From the IMG/VR virus record IMGVR_UViG_3300044713_000107, positions 1 through 64,000 of that record: 64,000 nucleotides of DNA, one strand, 5' to 3'. Shown here piece after piece: positions 8,768-16,629 of the stretch. How positions within the stretch are numbered: the first letter of the stretch is position 1; the number at the start of each line of letters is the position of its first letter. The notes below the pieces were generated by a model. The model ran no database searches, was not told the origin of the DNA, and was given only the letters and a program-made list of their open reading frames with translations. The position numbers were made by a program, and so were the translations under genes. This stretch comes from a virus.

Positions 8768-9481
8768 TCAGGCCGCCCGGACCGCCCTCAGCTTCTGGGC
8801 GATGACCTGCTTGGCCCGCGTCGTCTGCTCGGGCGTCAGGCCGGCGGCCACCAACCCGGCTTGGATCGCCTCCATGAACACGGCGGCCTTCTTCTCCTCG
8901 ATCTTCATGAGGCGCTCATCGATGTTGAGGCGGGCTATCGTGCCGAGGACCGTGTTGCAGCGGTCCATCGCCCGCTCATACAGGGCGACTTCCGCGCGGA
9001 GCTGCTCGCCCGCGCCCCCGAGGTAGCGGATGTCAGTGAGAGCGTTGACGCGGTCGGCGAGGGCCTCCTGCCACGCCACGACCTGCCCGGCCAGCTGCGA
9101 GAGCGCGGTCAGGGGATTCTCGACCGGGCCGACGTCTAGTTTGGCGAGGGTCTTGGTGACCTTGACTTCAAGGTCAGCCTCGGCCAGCCGACGCTCGGCC
9201 GCCGCCAGGCTCTTGGGCGCTTTGCCGCCGTGGATGCCGCAGACGTTCTGGCCCTTCATCGCCCAGCACACGCAGCGGTGGCCGGCCTTTTCGGGGTCGG
9301 TGTTGTTCTTCGAGTAGTTCGCGGTGCAGCGGCGCTCGTCAGGGATGTTGTGCTTGAGGCAGTAGTCGGTGCCGGGGCGCTTGGGCTGCTCGCAGCGCTG
9401 GCCCCGGAGTTCGGGGCGCTGCCGGTACTTCTCGCCGTAGATGCCTTGGCAGCGCTGGTCGTCGGGCGGGATCTCGGTCAC
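8768..9481 (-). CDS. Putative terminase small subunit with Zn-binding N-terminus
   Basis: A 237-residue protein directly upstream of the large terminase. The first 90 residues carry paired Cys/His motifs (RCQGIYGEKY, GQRCEQP, DYCLKHN, RRCTANY, HRCVCWA, VCGIHGGKAPK), a Zn-binding pattern seen in actinophage proteins next to terminase. The rest is helical. The small-subunit role is inferred from position. Start GTG 9481 follows GGAGGTGATCCA, 4 nt after the upstream stop. Confidence 0.6.
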   Translation of the reverse strand: MTEIPPDDQRCQGIYGEKYRQRPELRGQRCEQPKRPGTDYCLKHNIPDERRCTANYSKNNTDPEKAGHRCVCWAMKGQNVCGIHGGKAPKSLAAAERRLAEADLEVKVTKTLAKLDVGPVENPLTALSQLAGQVVAWQEALADRVNALTDIRYLGGAGEQLRAEVALYERAMDRCNTVLGTIARLNIDERLMKIEEKKAAVFMEAIQAGLVAAGLTPEQTTRAKQVIAQKLRAVRAA

Positions 9482-9485
9482 TGGA

Positions 9486-9908
9486 TCACCTCCAGTGCGC
9501 GGGCCCGGTGTTGGTGGGCTGCGGGGCGCGTTCGGGGTGTGGTTCGGGTGTGCAGGAGCACTTCGGGTGCGGGGTCTGGTCGCCGTGGGGGCCGGTGCAG
9601 GTGGCCTGGTGGATGAGCCCGGCGGCAGCCTGGTCGATGGCGTGGTCACCGCACGCGAACACCGCCGTCGTGGAGTCCGTGATCGACGGGAGCGGCCCGA
9701 ACACGATCGGGTTCTCCGGGTCCTGCAGCAGGATCCGCTCGGCCCGGATCACGTTGATCCGGGCGTGCTCCGCATCCATCTCCGCCTGCGTCAGGCGGCG
9801 CTGCCACTGCACCAGCGCGGGAGCATGGCAGCGCTCACAGACCGGGCCCGCGGTCATCGGCGGGAGAGGCTGTGCGACGACAGGCTCAGGCGTGCCGAGG
9901 TTGGGCAT
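9486..9908 (-). CDS. Hypothetical Zn-binding protein
   Basis: A 140-residue protein with an N-terminal CERCHAP motif, a central helix, a CGDHA pair and a Cys-rich tail (CTGPHGDQTPHPKCSC). It probably binds metal. It lies 4 nt upstream of the small terminase candidate, so it is co-translated with the packaging genes. Function unknown. Confidence 0.6.
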   Translation of the reverse strand: MPNLGTPEPVVAQPLPPMTAGPVCERCHAPALVQWQRRLTQAEMDAEHARINVIRAERILLQDPENPIVFGPLPSITDSTTAVFACGDHAIDQAAAGLIHQATCTGPHGDQTPHPKCSCTPEPHPERAPQPTNTGPAHWR

Positions 9909-9917
9909 CGATCCTCC

Positions 9918-10292
9918 TCAGCCGATCGCTACGAGCCGGGAGAAGAACACGCCAGTGACCCAGGCCGCGGCGGTGCTGGTGCCGGGATTGGTGCACACCG
10001 TGTACGGGCGGGCGCCTTCGCCGAGGAGCGTGGTGGCGGCGGGGGTGAGGTTCACGGTCGCGATCCCGCTCGTCGGGGTCGTGACCGTGATGGACCCCTG
10101 GGGGTTGCTGCCGCTGGACGACACCTGCACGAGTGCGGGGCTGGTCGTGTCTTCGACGGTGGGTCGGATGACCAGTTCGACGACGAGACCGGTGAGGTCG
10201 ACCGGCGGGCCGCCGGGTGTCTGGGTGAGCGTGAAAGTCGCGGTCCAGACGAATCCGGCGTTGCAGTACGCGTTGACCTGGGTCGGCAGCAT
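9918..10292 (-). CDS. Hypothetical beta-rich virion-type protein
   Basis: A 124-residue protein rich in beta strands (WTATFTLTQTPGGPPVDLTG, VVELVIRP, QGSITVTTP). This style is common in baseplate or decoration proteins such as BppU-like N-terminal domains. That reading is inference; no family motif is certain. It lies 9 nt upstream of the next gene. Confidence 0.55.
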   Translation of the reverse strand: MLPTQVNAYCNAGFVWTATFTLTQTPGGPPVDLTGLVVELVIRPTVEDTTSPALVQVSSSGSNPQGSITVTTPTSGIATVNLTPAATTLLGEGARPYTVCTNPGTSTAAAWVTGVFFSRLVAIG

Positions 10293-10327
10293 CGGTCACC
10301 TCCCCGGCGCCGGTCGGTTGTGCTGGG

Positions 10328-10624
10328 TCAGGCTCCGGCGGTGGGGTCGACGGCCTTCGTGGCGTCGGCGGCAGCGTCGTCGGCGACCTGCACGGCGTCG
10401 TGCTCGGCCTCCGCGACGACGGGCTTCGCGGCGGCGTCAGCGTCCTTGGCGACCTGCTCGCCGTCGGCGACGGCCTCGTGGCCGACGCTGCCAGCGGCGG
10501 TCTTGAGCTTCGCGGCGATGGCCTCGCCCTCCGCGACGACGGGGTGCTCGGCTCCGGTGACGAGGCCCTTGACCTTGGCGAGGAACGCGTGGAAGTCGGC
10601 TTCGACCTCGGCGAGGAACGACAT
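10328..10624 (-). CDS. Ala/Lys/Asp-rich helical protein
   Basis: A 98-residue low-complexity protein (Ala, Val, Asp, Glu, Lys) with an N-terminal helix MSFLAEVEADFHAFLAKVKG and repeated amphipathic AEGE/VAKDAD segments, probably an extended coiled helix. Function unknown. Start ATG 10624 follows AAGGAGTTCACC. Confidence 0.55.
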   Translation of the reverse strand: MSFLAEVEADFHAFLAKVKGLVTGAEHPVVAEGEAIAAKLKTAAGSVGHEAVADGEQVAKDADAAAKPVVAEAEHDAVQVADDAAADATKAVDPTAGA

Positions 10625-10651
10625 GGTGAACTCCTTGAGGGTGAGGGAGGA

Positions 10652-11293
10652 TCAGAAACGTAGGCCGCGCTGGGCGGCGATCCGGCCGAGTTGGCTGGCG
10701 ATTGCGTCCTGGAGGTTCTTCTCGGACAGGACGCTGCCGTCGATGTGCACGTTGACCGTGACCGGAGCAGGCGCATCCGGCATGGGTGTGGCGGGCTGCT
10801 CATCGTCATGCGGCCAGTGCCAGGATCCCTCGGCCTGCACGGTCGGGTCGAAGACCTTGGAGAACCGCAGCTTGAACTGCCCTGCTGGCTGGTCGAGGTT
10901 GATGCTCAGTCCGACGGTGTTGCCGCCACTGACTGCGTCGGTGATGTGCCCCTCGACGGTGCCCGGCCAGCAGCCTTCGTCGGCGAGCCAGACGTGGACC
11001 TTGTCGCCGATCGCAGGCCAGCCCTGTTCGGGCGTCTCGGGGACGGGGTCGATGCCTTGCTGGGCTCGCCACTCGTTGAGCGTGCACGGGCCAGGCCGGA
11101 GATCGGAGGCATCCGGTGTGGGTTCGAGACGATAGCTGGCCCACGCCCCGGGCGCGTACGCGGCGACTGCCCCGATGTACGTGTTCAGGGTGAGCGCGAG
11201 GCGTCCTGCGTCGTTCTCGTGAGCGGCGTCGCAGTCGATGTGGTGAACGCGTCCGTCGGGCCGCTCGACGTGGGCGATGAACCGCGAGCTCAC
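10652..11293 (-). CDS. Hypothetical protein
   Basis: A 213-residue protein with an N-terminal HVERPDGRVHHIDCD segment, a middle beta-rich part (DKVHVWLADEGCWPGTVEG) and a C-terminal VTVNVHIDGS strand plus helix. GTG 11293 overlaps the upstream stop (GTGA). No family is recognised. Confidence 0.6.
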   Translation of the reverse strand: MSSRFIAHVERPDGRVHHIDCDAAHENDAGRLALTLNTYIGAVAAYAPGAWASYRLEPTPDASDLRPGPCTLNEWRAQQGIDPVPETPEQGWPAIGDKVHVWLADEGCWPGTVEGHITDAVSGGNTVGLSINLDQPAGQFKLRFSKVFDPTVQAEGSWHWPHDDEQPATPMPDAPAPVTVNVHIDGSVLSEKNLQDAIASQLGRIAAQRGLRF

Positions 11294-11811
11294 GACGCGG
11301 CCCCGACCGGCTGCTCGGCCTTGGTCTCGATGTCGATGACCTGCCCGTGAGCGTCGTGGTAGACGACGTAGTCGACGCGCGGCACGTGGTACTCGCCGTT
11401 CCAGTCGCTGTAGAGGACCGGCTCGGCACGCACCGCGTGAGCGGGCGCGCCGGGAATGTGAACGTCGAGGTCCACCGCGAACGAGTGGATCAGCGGCGTG
11501 CGTCGCTGAATGCGGGCACCGTCGCCGAGAAGGTGCAGGCTGGCCCGGAAGTACGGCTCCAGTTGGACGGACACGCGGATCTTCACCGTGCGCCAGTACT
11601 CGGCGCGCTGGGTGCGCTTGGCGTTGATCCGCTGCTGCCCGGACCGCGTAGACGGCTGCACGGGCACGCGGTGCGGGGCGTTCACACGCTCGGCGATCTC
11701 ACCGTGCCGCGGGGGCAGTGGAGGGATCGGCAGCGCGCGGGCCTGGTCGCGGGAGACCTTGCGGCGTGCGCGGCGGGGCAGGGACAGGAAGATGTCGAGG
11801 TCGGAGGGCAT
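11290..11811 (-). CDS. Hypothetical protein
   Basis: A 173-residue basic protein beginning MPSDLDIFLSLPRRARRKVS, followed by a beta-rich half (VKIRVSVQLEPYFRASLHLL, YHVPRVDYVVYHDAHGQVID). ATG 11811 with GTGGAG 5 nt upstream is preferred over longer in-frame starts. It is coupled to the next gene by a GTGA overlap. Function unknown. Confidence 0.6.
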   Translation of the reverse strand: MPSDLDIFLSLPRRARRKVSRDQARALPIPPLPPRHGEIAERVNAPHRVPVQPSTRSGQQRINAKRTQRAEYWRTVKIRVSVQLEPYFRASLHLLGDGARIQRRTPLIHSFAVDLDVHIPGAPAHAVRAEPVLYSDWNGEYHVPRVDYVVYHDAHGQVIDIETKAEQPVGAAS

Positions 11812-11850
11812 CGTTTCTCCACGGGGTGCTGTTGGGGTGCGTTGTGGTGC

Positions 11851-11890
11851 GTGCGCGCGGCTCGACGCACCCCTGCGGAGCCGCGCGCAC
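11851..11890 (-). terminator. Strong hairpin downstream of the SGNH hydrolase gene
   Basis: A perfect 13-bp inverted repeat (GTGCGCGCGGCTC at 11851-11863 and its complement at 11878-11890, 14-nt loop) lies in the 121-nt gap between the SGNH gene stop (11933) and the next gene start (11811). No T-run follows, so it may be a partial terminator or processing site that lowers read-through into downstream genes. Confidence 0.6.
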
Positions 11891-11932
11891 GTAGTAGCCC
11901 GACGCACCGCCGGGAGCGCCGGGAGACGAGGG

Positions 11933-12799
11933 TTACGGCTGCGGAACGTAGCCGGGGATCCACTGCGCTGCAGCGGCAAGGAACGCCTTGCTGATCTTCG
12001 TGCACGCCGCGTTCCTGGGGTGCATGCCTTCGAGAGTGTGGCGCGACGGCGGGGACTGCTGGCCGGGCCACGTGTCGTCCGCGTTCCAGCGAGCCATCGT
12101 CGTCGCGGTGCAGTCCGCAATGGTGACCCGCGGGTCGTTCAGCGCGGCAACAGCGTTCTGCACGTCGGTGTTGCACTGCGCGATGTTCGCCTGGTAGCTC
12201 GCGTCGACGTTCTGCGCGATCGGAATCAACGCAACCACGATGCCGCGCACCACCGGACTGAACGCCAGTACCTGCTGCAGGAACGTCGTGATGTTCGCCT
12301 GGAAGTTCGCCAGGTTCGTCGCGTTCCCAGCGTCGTTGGAGCCGATGTGCAGGGTGACGATGTCCGGCGTGTTCGCCGTCAGGGCTGCGGCGAGGCCGGA
12401 GAGGACGTTCGGCATCTCCCAGCCACCGTGAGCGTTGTAAGACAACGTCATCGGGATGTTCTGTTGATCGAGGTGGTCGACCATCCACCCGGGGTAGCCG
12501 ACGCCGTCGGACGATGCGAGGCCCGCGGTGATGGAGTCACCGCAGCACATGATCTTCACGGCCGCTTTCGGCGCGATGTTCAGTGCGGTGCGGATGTCCT
12601 TGCGCTGAAACGCTGCGCTCTCGCGCTGTTCCAGTAGCAGGACCTCAATCTGGTCCAGGACGGTCTGGTGGTTGTACCGGGCGCAGTTGCCGTCGTAGCC
12701 GTTGACCTCGCTCTTGGCGTCGATGTACCCGGCCAGGGTGCTGCCGTTGGCGCCTGCGGTGCCGCTCTCCCAGTTGGTGGGGTACTGGGGGTATGTCAT
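11933..12799 (-). CDS. SGNH/GDSL-family hydrolase
   Basis: A 288-residue esterase-fold protein. Block I is GDSITAG at 87-93 (nucleophile Ser89), block III is IGSND at 152-156, and the block V His lies in EGMHP (His260). The acidic partner three residues before His is Glu257 rather than the usual Asp. In phages such enzymes can be virion-bound deacetylases acting on cell-surface glycans; that role is inferred. The first 70 residues are not part of the fold and may be a linker or tail-binding region. ATG 12799 overlaps the upstream stop. Confidence 0.8.
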   Translation of the reverse strand: MTYPQYPTNWESGTAGANGSTLAGYIDAKSEVNGYDGNCARYNHQTVLDQIEVLLLEQRESAAFQRKDIRTALNIAPKAAVKIMCCGDSITAGLASSDGVGYPGWMVDHLDQQNIPMTLSYNAHGGWEMPNVLSGLAAALTANTPDIVTLHIGSNDAGNATNLANFQANITTFLQQVLAFSPVVRGIVVALIPIAQNVDASYQANIAQCNTDVQNAVAALNDPRVTIADCTATTMARWNADDTWPGQQSPPSRHTLEGMHPRNAACTKISKAFLAAAAQWIPGYVPQP

Positions 12800-13026
12800 C
12801 GCTGCGCTCCAGGTTGGGGGTTGATCGGGTCGGGCAAGAACTCGGCCGGGCGTCGGGACGGGCACGACTTGCCCGTGGCGTGCCACCACTTGGTCTCGCC
12901 CAGCCACGCCGCAGCACCACACCGGGAACAGCGGCCCGGGATGGGGTGCCACTCGGCGCGTTGCCTGAACGGGGCGTCGAGGGCACGCCAGGTGTCGTCG
13001 GGCTTCTCGTCGTCGGGGTGGGTCAC
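12796..13026 (-). CDS. Small Zn-ribbon protein
   Basis: A 76-residue protein with CSRCGAAAWLG and a later HATGKSCPSRR, which looks like a single treble-clef or ribbon metal site. It overlaps its neighbours at both ends by 4 nt, so it belongs to the operon. Function unknown. Confidence 0.6.
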   Translation of the reverse strand: MTHPDDEKPDDTWRALDAPFRQRAEWHPIPGRCSRCGAAAWLGETKWWHATGKSCPSRRPAEFLPDPINPQPGAQR

Positions 13027-13271
13027 TCGGCCTCGTCAATGTCTACGGACTGGCAGGTGCAGCGGCCGTCCTCGTCGCTGGCCCGGCACTGTCCGCCCTG
13101 GGCGTGCTCGGCGGCGACGTGGCCGCAAGTGCAGTAGACGCGCACCATCCACCGCCCATCAGGAAGTTGGTGCCGCGACTGTCCAGGGGAAGGCAGCCGC
13201 GGCACCTGCCCGTCACCCTCGAAACGGGCGCGAGCACCCTGCAGCCAAGCCAACGGGGGCGGCCAGCTCAT
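13023..13271 (-). CDS. Small Cys-rich protein
   Basis: An 82-residue protein with a C-terminal metal-binding pattern: YCTCGHVAAEHAQGGQCRA then RCTCQS. Its stop overlaps the next start. The Cys-x-Cys pairs suggest one Zn site. Function unknown. Confidence 0.6.
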   Translation of the reverse strand: MSWPPPLAWLQGARARFEGDGQVPRLPSPGQSRHQLPDGRWMVRVYCTCGHVAAEHAQGGQCRASDEDGRCTCQSVDIDEAE

Positions 13272-13286
13272 GCAGGGAGTAGAAGG

Positions 13287-13505
13287 TTAAGCAGCCATCG
13301 GCCGGCGGGTCTTCGCCCGGGTTTCCGCCTCGACACGGAGAACGTCCAGTGCTCGATAGCGCGGGTGCACGGCCTTCGGGTTGACCGGTGTCAGTTTGCC
13401 GCGGCACTTCCACACCCGTATCCGCCGCGGATCGACGCCAGCCGCTGCGGCGGCCTCGTTCGTCGTCCAGGTGATCTGAGTGAGGTCCCCGTCGAGGATG
13501 ACCAT
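13287..13505 (-). CDS. MerR/excisionase-type HTH protein
   Basis: A 72-residue protein with a winged-helix core typical of small excisionase-like DNA-binding proteins: WTTNEAAAAAGVDPRRIRVW followed by a basic wing (KCRGKLTPVNPKAVHPRYRA) and a final helix. ATG 13505 follows GGAGGTGACC; a longer frame to 13568 runs through a terminator hairpin and is rejected. It is the first gene after that terminator and could regulate the head operon. Confidence 0.65.
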   Translation of the reverse strand: MVILDGDLTQITWTTNEAAAAAGVDPRRIRVWKCRGKLTPVNPKAVHPRYRALDVLRVEAETRAKTRRPMAA

Positions 13506-13530
13506 GGTCACCTCCGTGCGGGGCATGCGA

Positions 13531-13559
13531 AAGGCCCCAGCCGGATGGGCTGGGGCCTT
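13531..13559. terminator. Bidirectional terminator
   Basis: A perfect 12-bp stem (AAGGCCCCAGCC 13531-13542 and its complement 13548-13559) with a 5-nt loop. It lies between the stop of the gene at 13609-14313 and the HTH gene start at 13505, separating the HNH transcript from the head operon. Confidence 0.75.
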
Positions 13560-13608
13560 CGAAGACATAGTGGTGGTGCGAAAACTGTTTCAGACTTCTG
13601 ATCGTTTT

Positions 13609-14313
13609 TCAAGCCACCTGGTCAAAAGTGCTCTCGTTGGCCACGACCCGGGAGTACAACTCGTATTCCTTGACCGTCAACAGCACCCCGCACGCCGGGT
13701 TGCGGCACTCGACGTACTCGTCGCCGTCGTCCCGGGCCAGCGACCGGAGATCGCACTTCGGGCACGGCGCGCCCATCTGAACCCGAAGCTGGTCGCGGCG
13801 GGTGAACCGGGTTGCGGCCTTGTGCCAGTAGTGGATCTGCGAACCGGGGTTCGCTGAGTCGCGGTCGTACGGCTCGCCGGCGGCGGGGTGCAGGGCGAGG
13901 GCCCACTCCAGGTGGACGAGCAGGAACGTCACTGCACCTGAAGCGGTCTGCCCTTCGCCACCACGACCGGGACGGTGGTTGAGGTGGCGCTGCTCGCGGA
14001 TGTCGTCTTCGAGTTCGATCAGGCCGCCGACTATGCGGTCGGTCATCAGTCGGGAGGCTTGGCCGGGCCATGCGGGGTGGAGGCCGTGGCGTCCCATGGT
14101 GCCGGTGGTCTTCGGGGTGGTGCCGTGGATGGCCTCCAACCAGACGGCGGCGAGGAGTTCGGGGAGTTCCTGCAACTGGTGGTAGGCGCGGCCTTGGCAG
14201 CCGAGGCAGTGCACGGGGCTGCCGTAGACGGGCTGGAGGTCGTGGGGCTGTTCGGTGGCTTCGGCGCGGCGCCAGGCGTCGTTGTGCCGAGAAGGGCAAG
14301 GAGTCAGATTCAA
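13609..14313 (-). CDS. Hypothetical protein with C-terminal Zn ribbon
   Basis: A 234-residue protein. Near the N-terminus is PVHCLGCQGRAYHQLQELPE, then a helical middle, and the C-terminus has CPKCDLRSLARDDGDEYVEC with RNPACGVLLTVKEY, a standard Zn ribbon. Proteins of this outline are frequent in Streptomyces phages. TTG 14313 with GGAGG 6 nt upstream is chosen; it overlaps the HNH stop (TTGA). Function unknown. Confidence 0.6.
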   Translation of the reverse strand: MNLTPCPSRHNDAWRRAEATEQPHDLQPVYGSPVHCLGCQGRAYHQLQELPELLAAVWLEAIHGTTPKTTGTMGRHGLHPAWPGQASRLMTDRIVGGLIELEDDIREQRHLNHRPGRGGEGQTASGAVTFLLVHLEWALALHPAAGEPYDRDSANPGSQIHYWHKAATRFTRRDQLRVQMGAPCPKCDLRSLARDDGDEYVECRNPACGVLLTVKEYELYSRVVANESTFDQVA

Positions 14314-14969
14314 GACGCACCTCCAGCAGGCTGCGCACGACGGATCTTCGCTTCGATATCCCGGCGCGTCCGACACTCGCGGCACTGACGCGTGTGAGGG
14401 CGCTTGGGCGGCCGGTACGTGTTGGCCTCGGTGAACGAATGCCCGTTCAGGCACTGTTCACGGTCCGCCGGAGCCACGTATCCAGGCTTGGCCACCGACT
14501 TGTATGGCCGAATGCGCTTCGGGTTCTGCTTCGGAGTCGCGCTTCGCTCGCGTTGCCGGATCTCAGCGCAGCGGCGGCACTGGCGGGTGTGAGGCCGACC
14601 GGGCGGCCTGTAGATGTTGTCCTCAGTGAGAGCGTGCCCTCGGAGGCAGTGGGTCTTGCGCTTGTTGATTCCAGACCCGCCGAATCCTCGCAGTACGTTC
14701 TCGCCGTTGGTTACGGGCTCAAGGTGCGACGGATTTACGCAGAGCGTGTTCCGGCACAGGTGATCCAGGGTGAGGCCGTCGGGTATCGGGCCGATGCACA
14801 TCTCATATGCCACCCGATGGGCTGCGTAGGGAAACCCTCGCTTGCCACGCATGATCACGAACCGGCCGTAGCCGCTCTTGGTGCCGCCCGTCCACTCCCA
14901 ACAGCCGAGCTTCGCCCGTTTGTTGACCTTCTCCCAGAAGCGTTCGTGCAAGTCTCGTTTGGCGGGCAT
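14310..14969 (-). CDS. HNH endonuclease with duplicated Cys tail
   Basis: A 219-residue nuclease. The N-terminal part has WEWTGGTKSGYGRF and the HNH core LTLDHLCRNTLCVNPSHLEP (Asp69-His70, Asn79, His82), as in HNH_3 homing-type endonucleases. The C-terminal half holds two copies of a Cys/His unit of about 27 residues (CLRGHALTEDNIYRPPGRPH and CLNGHSFTEANTYRPPKRPH, each followed by TRQCR.C) that probably bind Zn and DNA. It is at the start of the operon, diverging from 15102. Confidence 0.85.
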   Translation of the reverse strand: MPAKRDLHERFWEKVNKRAKLGCWEWTGGTKSGYGRFVIMRGKRGFPYAAHRVAYEMCIGPIPDGLTLDHLCRNTLCVNPSHLEPVTNGENVLRGFGGSGINKRKTHCLRGHALTEDNIYRPPGRPHTRQCRRCAEIRQRERSATPKQNPKRIRPYKSVAKPGYVAPADREQCLNGHSFTEANTYRPPKRPHTRQCRECRTRRDIEAKIRRAQPAGGAS

Positions 14970-15101
14970 GCGGGACTCCCGTGGCAGGAGGGGACATGGC
15001 TACTGTCAGTATGCGCCATCACGGTGTGTCACATGAACTGAATGGGCCGCGAGTTCGGCGAATCGCGTCGGATTGTCACACCCGTCACGCACAATGCCCC
15101 C
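14970..15101. promoter_or_regulatory. Divergent intergenic region
   Basis: This 132-nt gap separates the HNH gene (minus) from a small plus-strand gene. It holds two TGTCACA copies in the same orientation (about 15027 and 15074) that could be regulator sites. Plausible promoter elements exist on both strands but none is a convincing -35/-10 pair. Confidence 0.3.
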
Positions 15102-15311
15102 ATGGCGACGGTGTACACAGTGCAGGCCGACAGCAAGTCGGAAGCCACCACGGGGCTGGAGCAGATGTGCGTCGCTCTCGGTCTGGTGCCGATGGCGTCT
15201 GGGCGGGTCTTCGAGGTTCCGGGGCGCGGCGGCAGGTGGATGGCGCGTGCGGTGCCGGATCAGCAGCGGCAGCCGGGCCTCACGTGCACCCTGCCGAACG
15301 ACGCGTCGTAG
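15102..15311 (+). CDS. Small hypothetical protein
   Basis: A 69-residue protein beginning MATVYTVQADSKSEATTGLE, with an alpha/beta pattern and basic tail. ATG 15102 is preferred over an upstream in-frame start at 15042 because the shorter form begins with a regular strand-helix. Its 3' end overlaps the convergent gene ending at 15260 by 52 nt. Function unknown. Confidence 0.45.
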   Translation: MATVYTVQADSKSEATTGLEQMCVALGLVPMASGRVFEVPGRGGRWMARAVPDQQRQPGLTCTLPNDAS

Positions 15312-15742
15312 CAGCGCTCAGGCAGCCGGGTGGACTGATGGGGTTCGTCCCAGTCGAAAGGTGACGGCGCATCCAGTTGCTCCGCGAGGGCGCTGGCGAG
15401 ATTGCCGAGCGTGGCTTCCATGGGCGTCCCGCCTTGGAGGAGGCCGCTCATCGTGCGCAGGCTTCCGGCAGCGGACCGCTTGGCCTCGGCGTAGGCCCGG
15501 AGTTCATCGTCGTGGGTGTCCGGTTCGGCCGGGCGCATCAGCTCCGCGCGAAGGTCTTCCAGCGGGCATCCCGCATCGCACCAGGTCTCGTCGCAGATCG
15601 GGCAGCAGGCCCCCTGCCAGCCGCCGCTCTCTGCGTCCCTGGCTGCTCCGAGGAGCAGCTCGCGCTCGTCGTCGGGCAGCCATGTGGCGGCCGTGCGCAA
15701 GGTCGCGATCGTGGTGCGCACGGCGGCGGGTAGCTCGGTCAT
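15260..15742 (-). CDS. Hypothetical helical protein
   Basis: A 160-residue protein beginning MTELPAAVRTTIATLRTAAT with a CCPICDETWCDAGC metal-binding motif at about residue 46 and mostly helical sequence elsewhere. ATG 15742 overlaps the stop of the upstream small gene (ATGA). Function unknown. Confidence 0.6.
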   Translation of the reverse strand: MTELPAAVRTTIATLRTAATWLPDDERELLLGAARDAESGGWQGACCPICDETWCDAGCPLEDLRAELMRPAEPDTHDDELRAYAEAKRSAAGSLRTMSGLLQGGTPMEATLGNLASALAEQLDAPSPFDWDEPHQSTRLPERCYDASFGRVHVRPGCRC

Positions 15743-15903
15743 GGCTGCTCCTGGCGGTGCTCGTTGCACCAGTCGGCGTGTTCCTGGGCGGCTTCGCGGG
15801 TGCCCCAGCGGCCGAGGACTTCGCCTTTGGTCTGCCTGTCGTAGACGAAATAGACCGGGGTGTGGTCAACGATGCGGCTGAAGGCCACGAAGCGGGCGCT
15901 CAC
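15739..15903 (-). CDS. Small hypothetical protein (54 residues)
   Basis: A short gene coding for 54 residues, beginning MSARFVAFSRIVDHTPVYFV, with strand-helix character (GEVLGRWGTREAAQEHADWC). GTG 15903 overlaps the upstream stop (GTGA) and its stop overlaps the next ATG, so it is translationally coupled on both sides, which supports it being real. Function unknown. Confidence 0.6.
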   Translation of the reverse strand: MSARFVAFSRIVDHTPVYFVYDRQTKGEVLGRWGTREAAQEHADWCNEHRQEQP

Positions 15904-16508
15904 CTCGCCGCCTCCCACTTCCCCGTGGCCGGGTTGTAGCGCTGCCGGGGCGGTCCAGGCGGTGCAGCCGTTGGGTACGGAGCGACGAGCTTCACCGCCT
16001 GGTCCACGCCGAAGATGGACTCGATGCCAGCGAACGTCGGCTTGCCGTCGGCGGGCGGCTCGCTGGTGCCGTACAGCATCATGTTCTCCATGACGCGGTC
16101 CGCCTCTTCCCAGACGGCGCGGGTGACGGGGTCCATGTCGGCGAGCTTGGCCTGGTAGTCGGCCTCGATGTCCGCGAGGAGATCCCCGGTCGTCCGGGTG
16201 TCGGCGGCGGGGTCACGGCGCTGCCACTCCGGATGCTCTGCAACCCACGCGTCGGCGCACGGCTGGCAGGCGGGGACGGCGTAGATGTCACCAGACGACA
16301 CGCGGCCAGCGAACCCGGTCACGGCCTCGATGCCACACCAGGCGCAGTGGTCGCCGTGGCTCCGCTGGCAGTTCTCGTCGGCCAACCAGTAGCCGTGGTG
16401 GATGCTCATGCCGCCGTAGGAGCAGTGCTCGTGGCCTTCAAGGCAGTTCGCGACGGCCGCATCCCAGGCGGACTGGAGGACGGTCTCTTGCTCGCTCATG
16501 CGGTCCAT
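15900..16508 (-). CDS. Hypothetical protein with Cys-pair domain
   Basis: A 202-residue protein. A metal-binding core is likely (CLEGHEHCSYGG, HGDHCAWCG, VPACQPCADAW). The C-terminus is Pro-rich and ends with RYNPATGKWEA. ATG 16508 is chosen, with ATG 16499 as a close alternative; longer frames cross the terminator at 16549-16582. First gene of a short coupled operon (15260-16508). Confidence 0.6.
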   Translation of the reverse strand: MDRMSEQETVLQSAWDAAVANCLEGHEHCSYGGMSIHHGYWLADENCQRSHGDHCAWCGIEAVTGFAGRVSSGDIYAVPACQPCADAWVAEHPEWQRRDPAADTRTTGDLLADIEADYQAKLADMDPVTRAVWEEADRVMENMMLYGTSEPPADGKPTFAGIESIFGVDQAVKLVAPYPTAAPPGPPRQRYNPATGKWEAAR

Positions 16509-16548
16509 GATGCGCCTGCCACGCGGGTTGCTGCGTCGGGATATGAAG

Positions 16549-16582
16549 AGGCCCCGCTCGACGGGGGACGCGAGCGGGGCCT
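16549..16582. terminator. Terminator downstream of the DUF2079 gene
   Basis: A perfect 12-bp stem (AGGCCCCGCTCG 16549-16560 and its complement 16571-16582) with a 10-nt loop, 48 nt downstream of the DUF2079 stop on the minus strand. Confidence 0.7.
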
Positions 16583-16629
16583 GCTGGTCCAATTGTGCAC
16601 GAGCAGAGGGCGACTGGTCGTGGTTCCGT

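Noticed and set aside
11933-13039. Extended SGNH hydrolase starting at 13039
   Set aside because: The extension is Arg/Pro-rich and overlaps a coupled Zn-ribbon gene; ATG 12799 overlaps that gene's stop as expected for coupling.
15042-15311. Start at 15042 for the small plus-strand gene
   Set aside because: The extra 20 residues are charged with no structure and the region looks like a promoter; ATG 15102 is more plausible.
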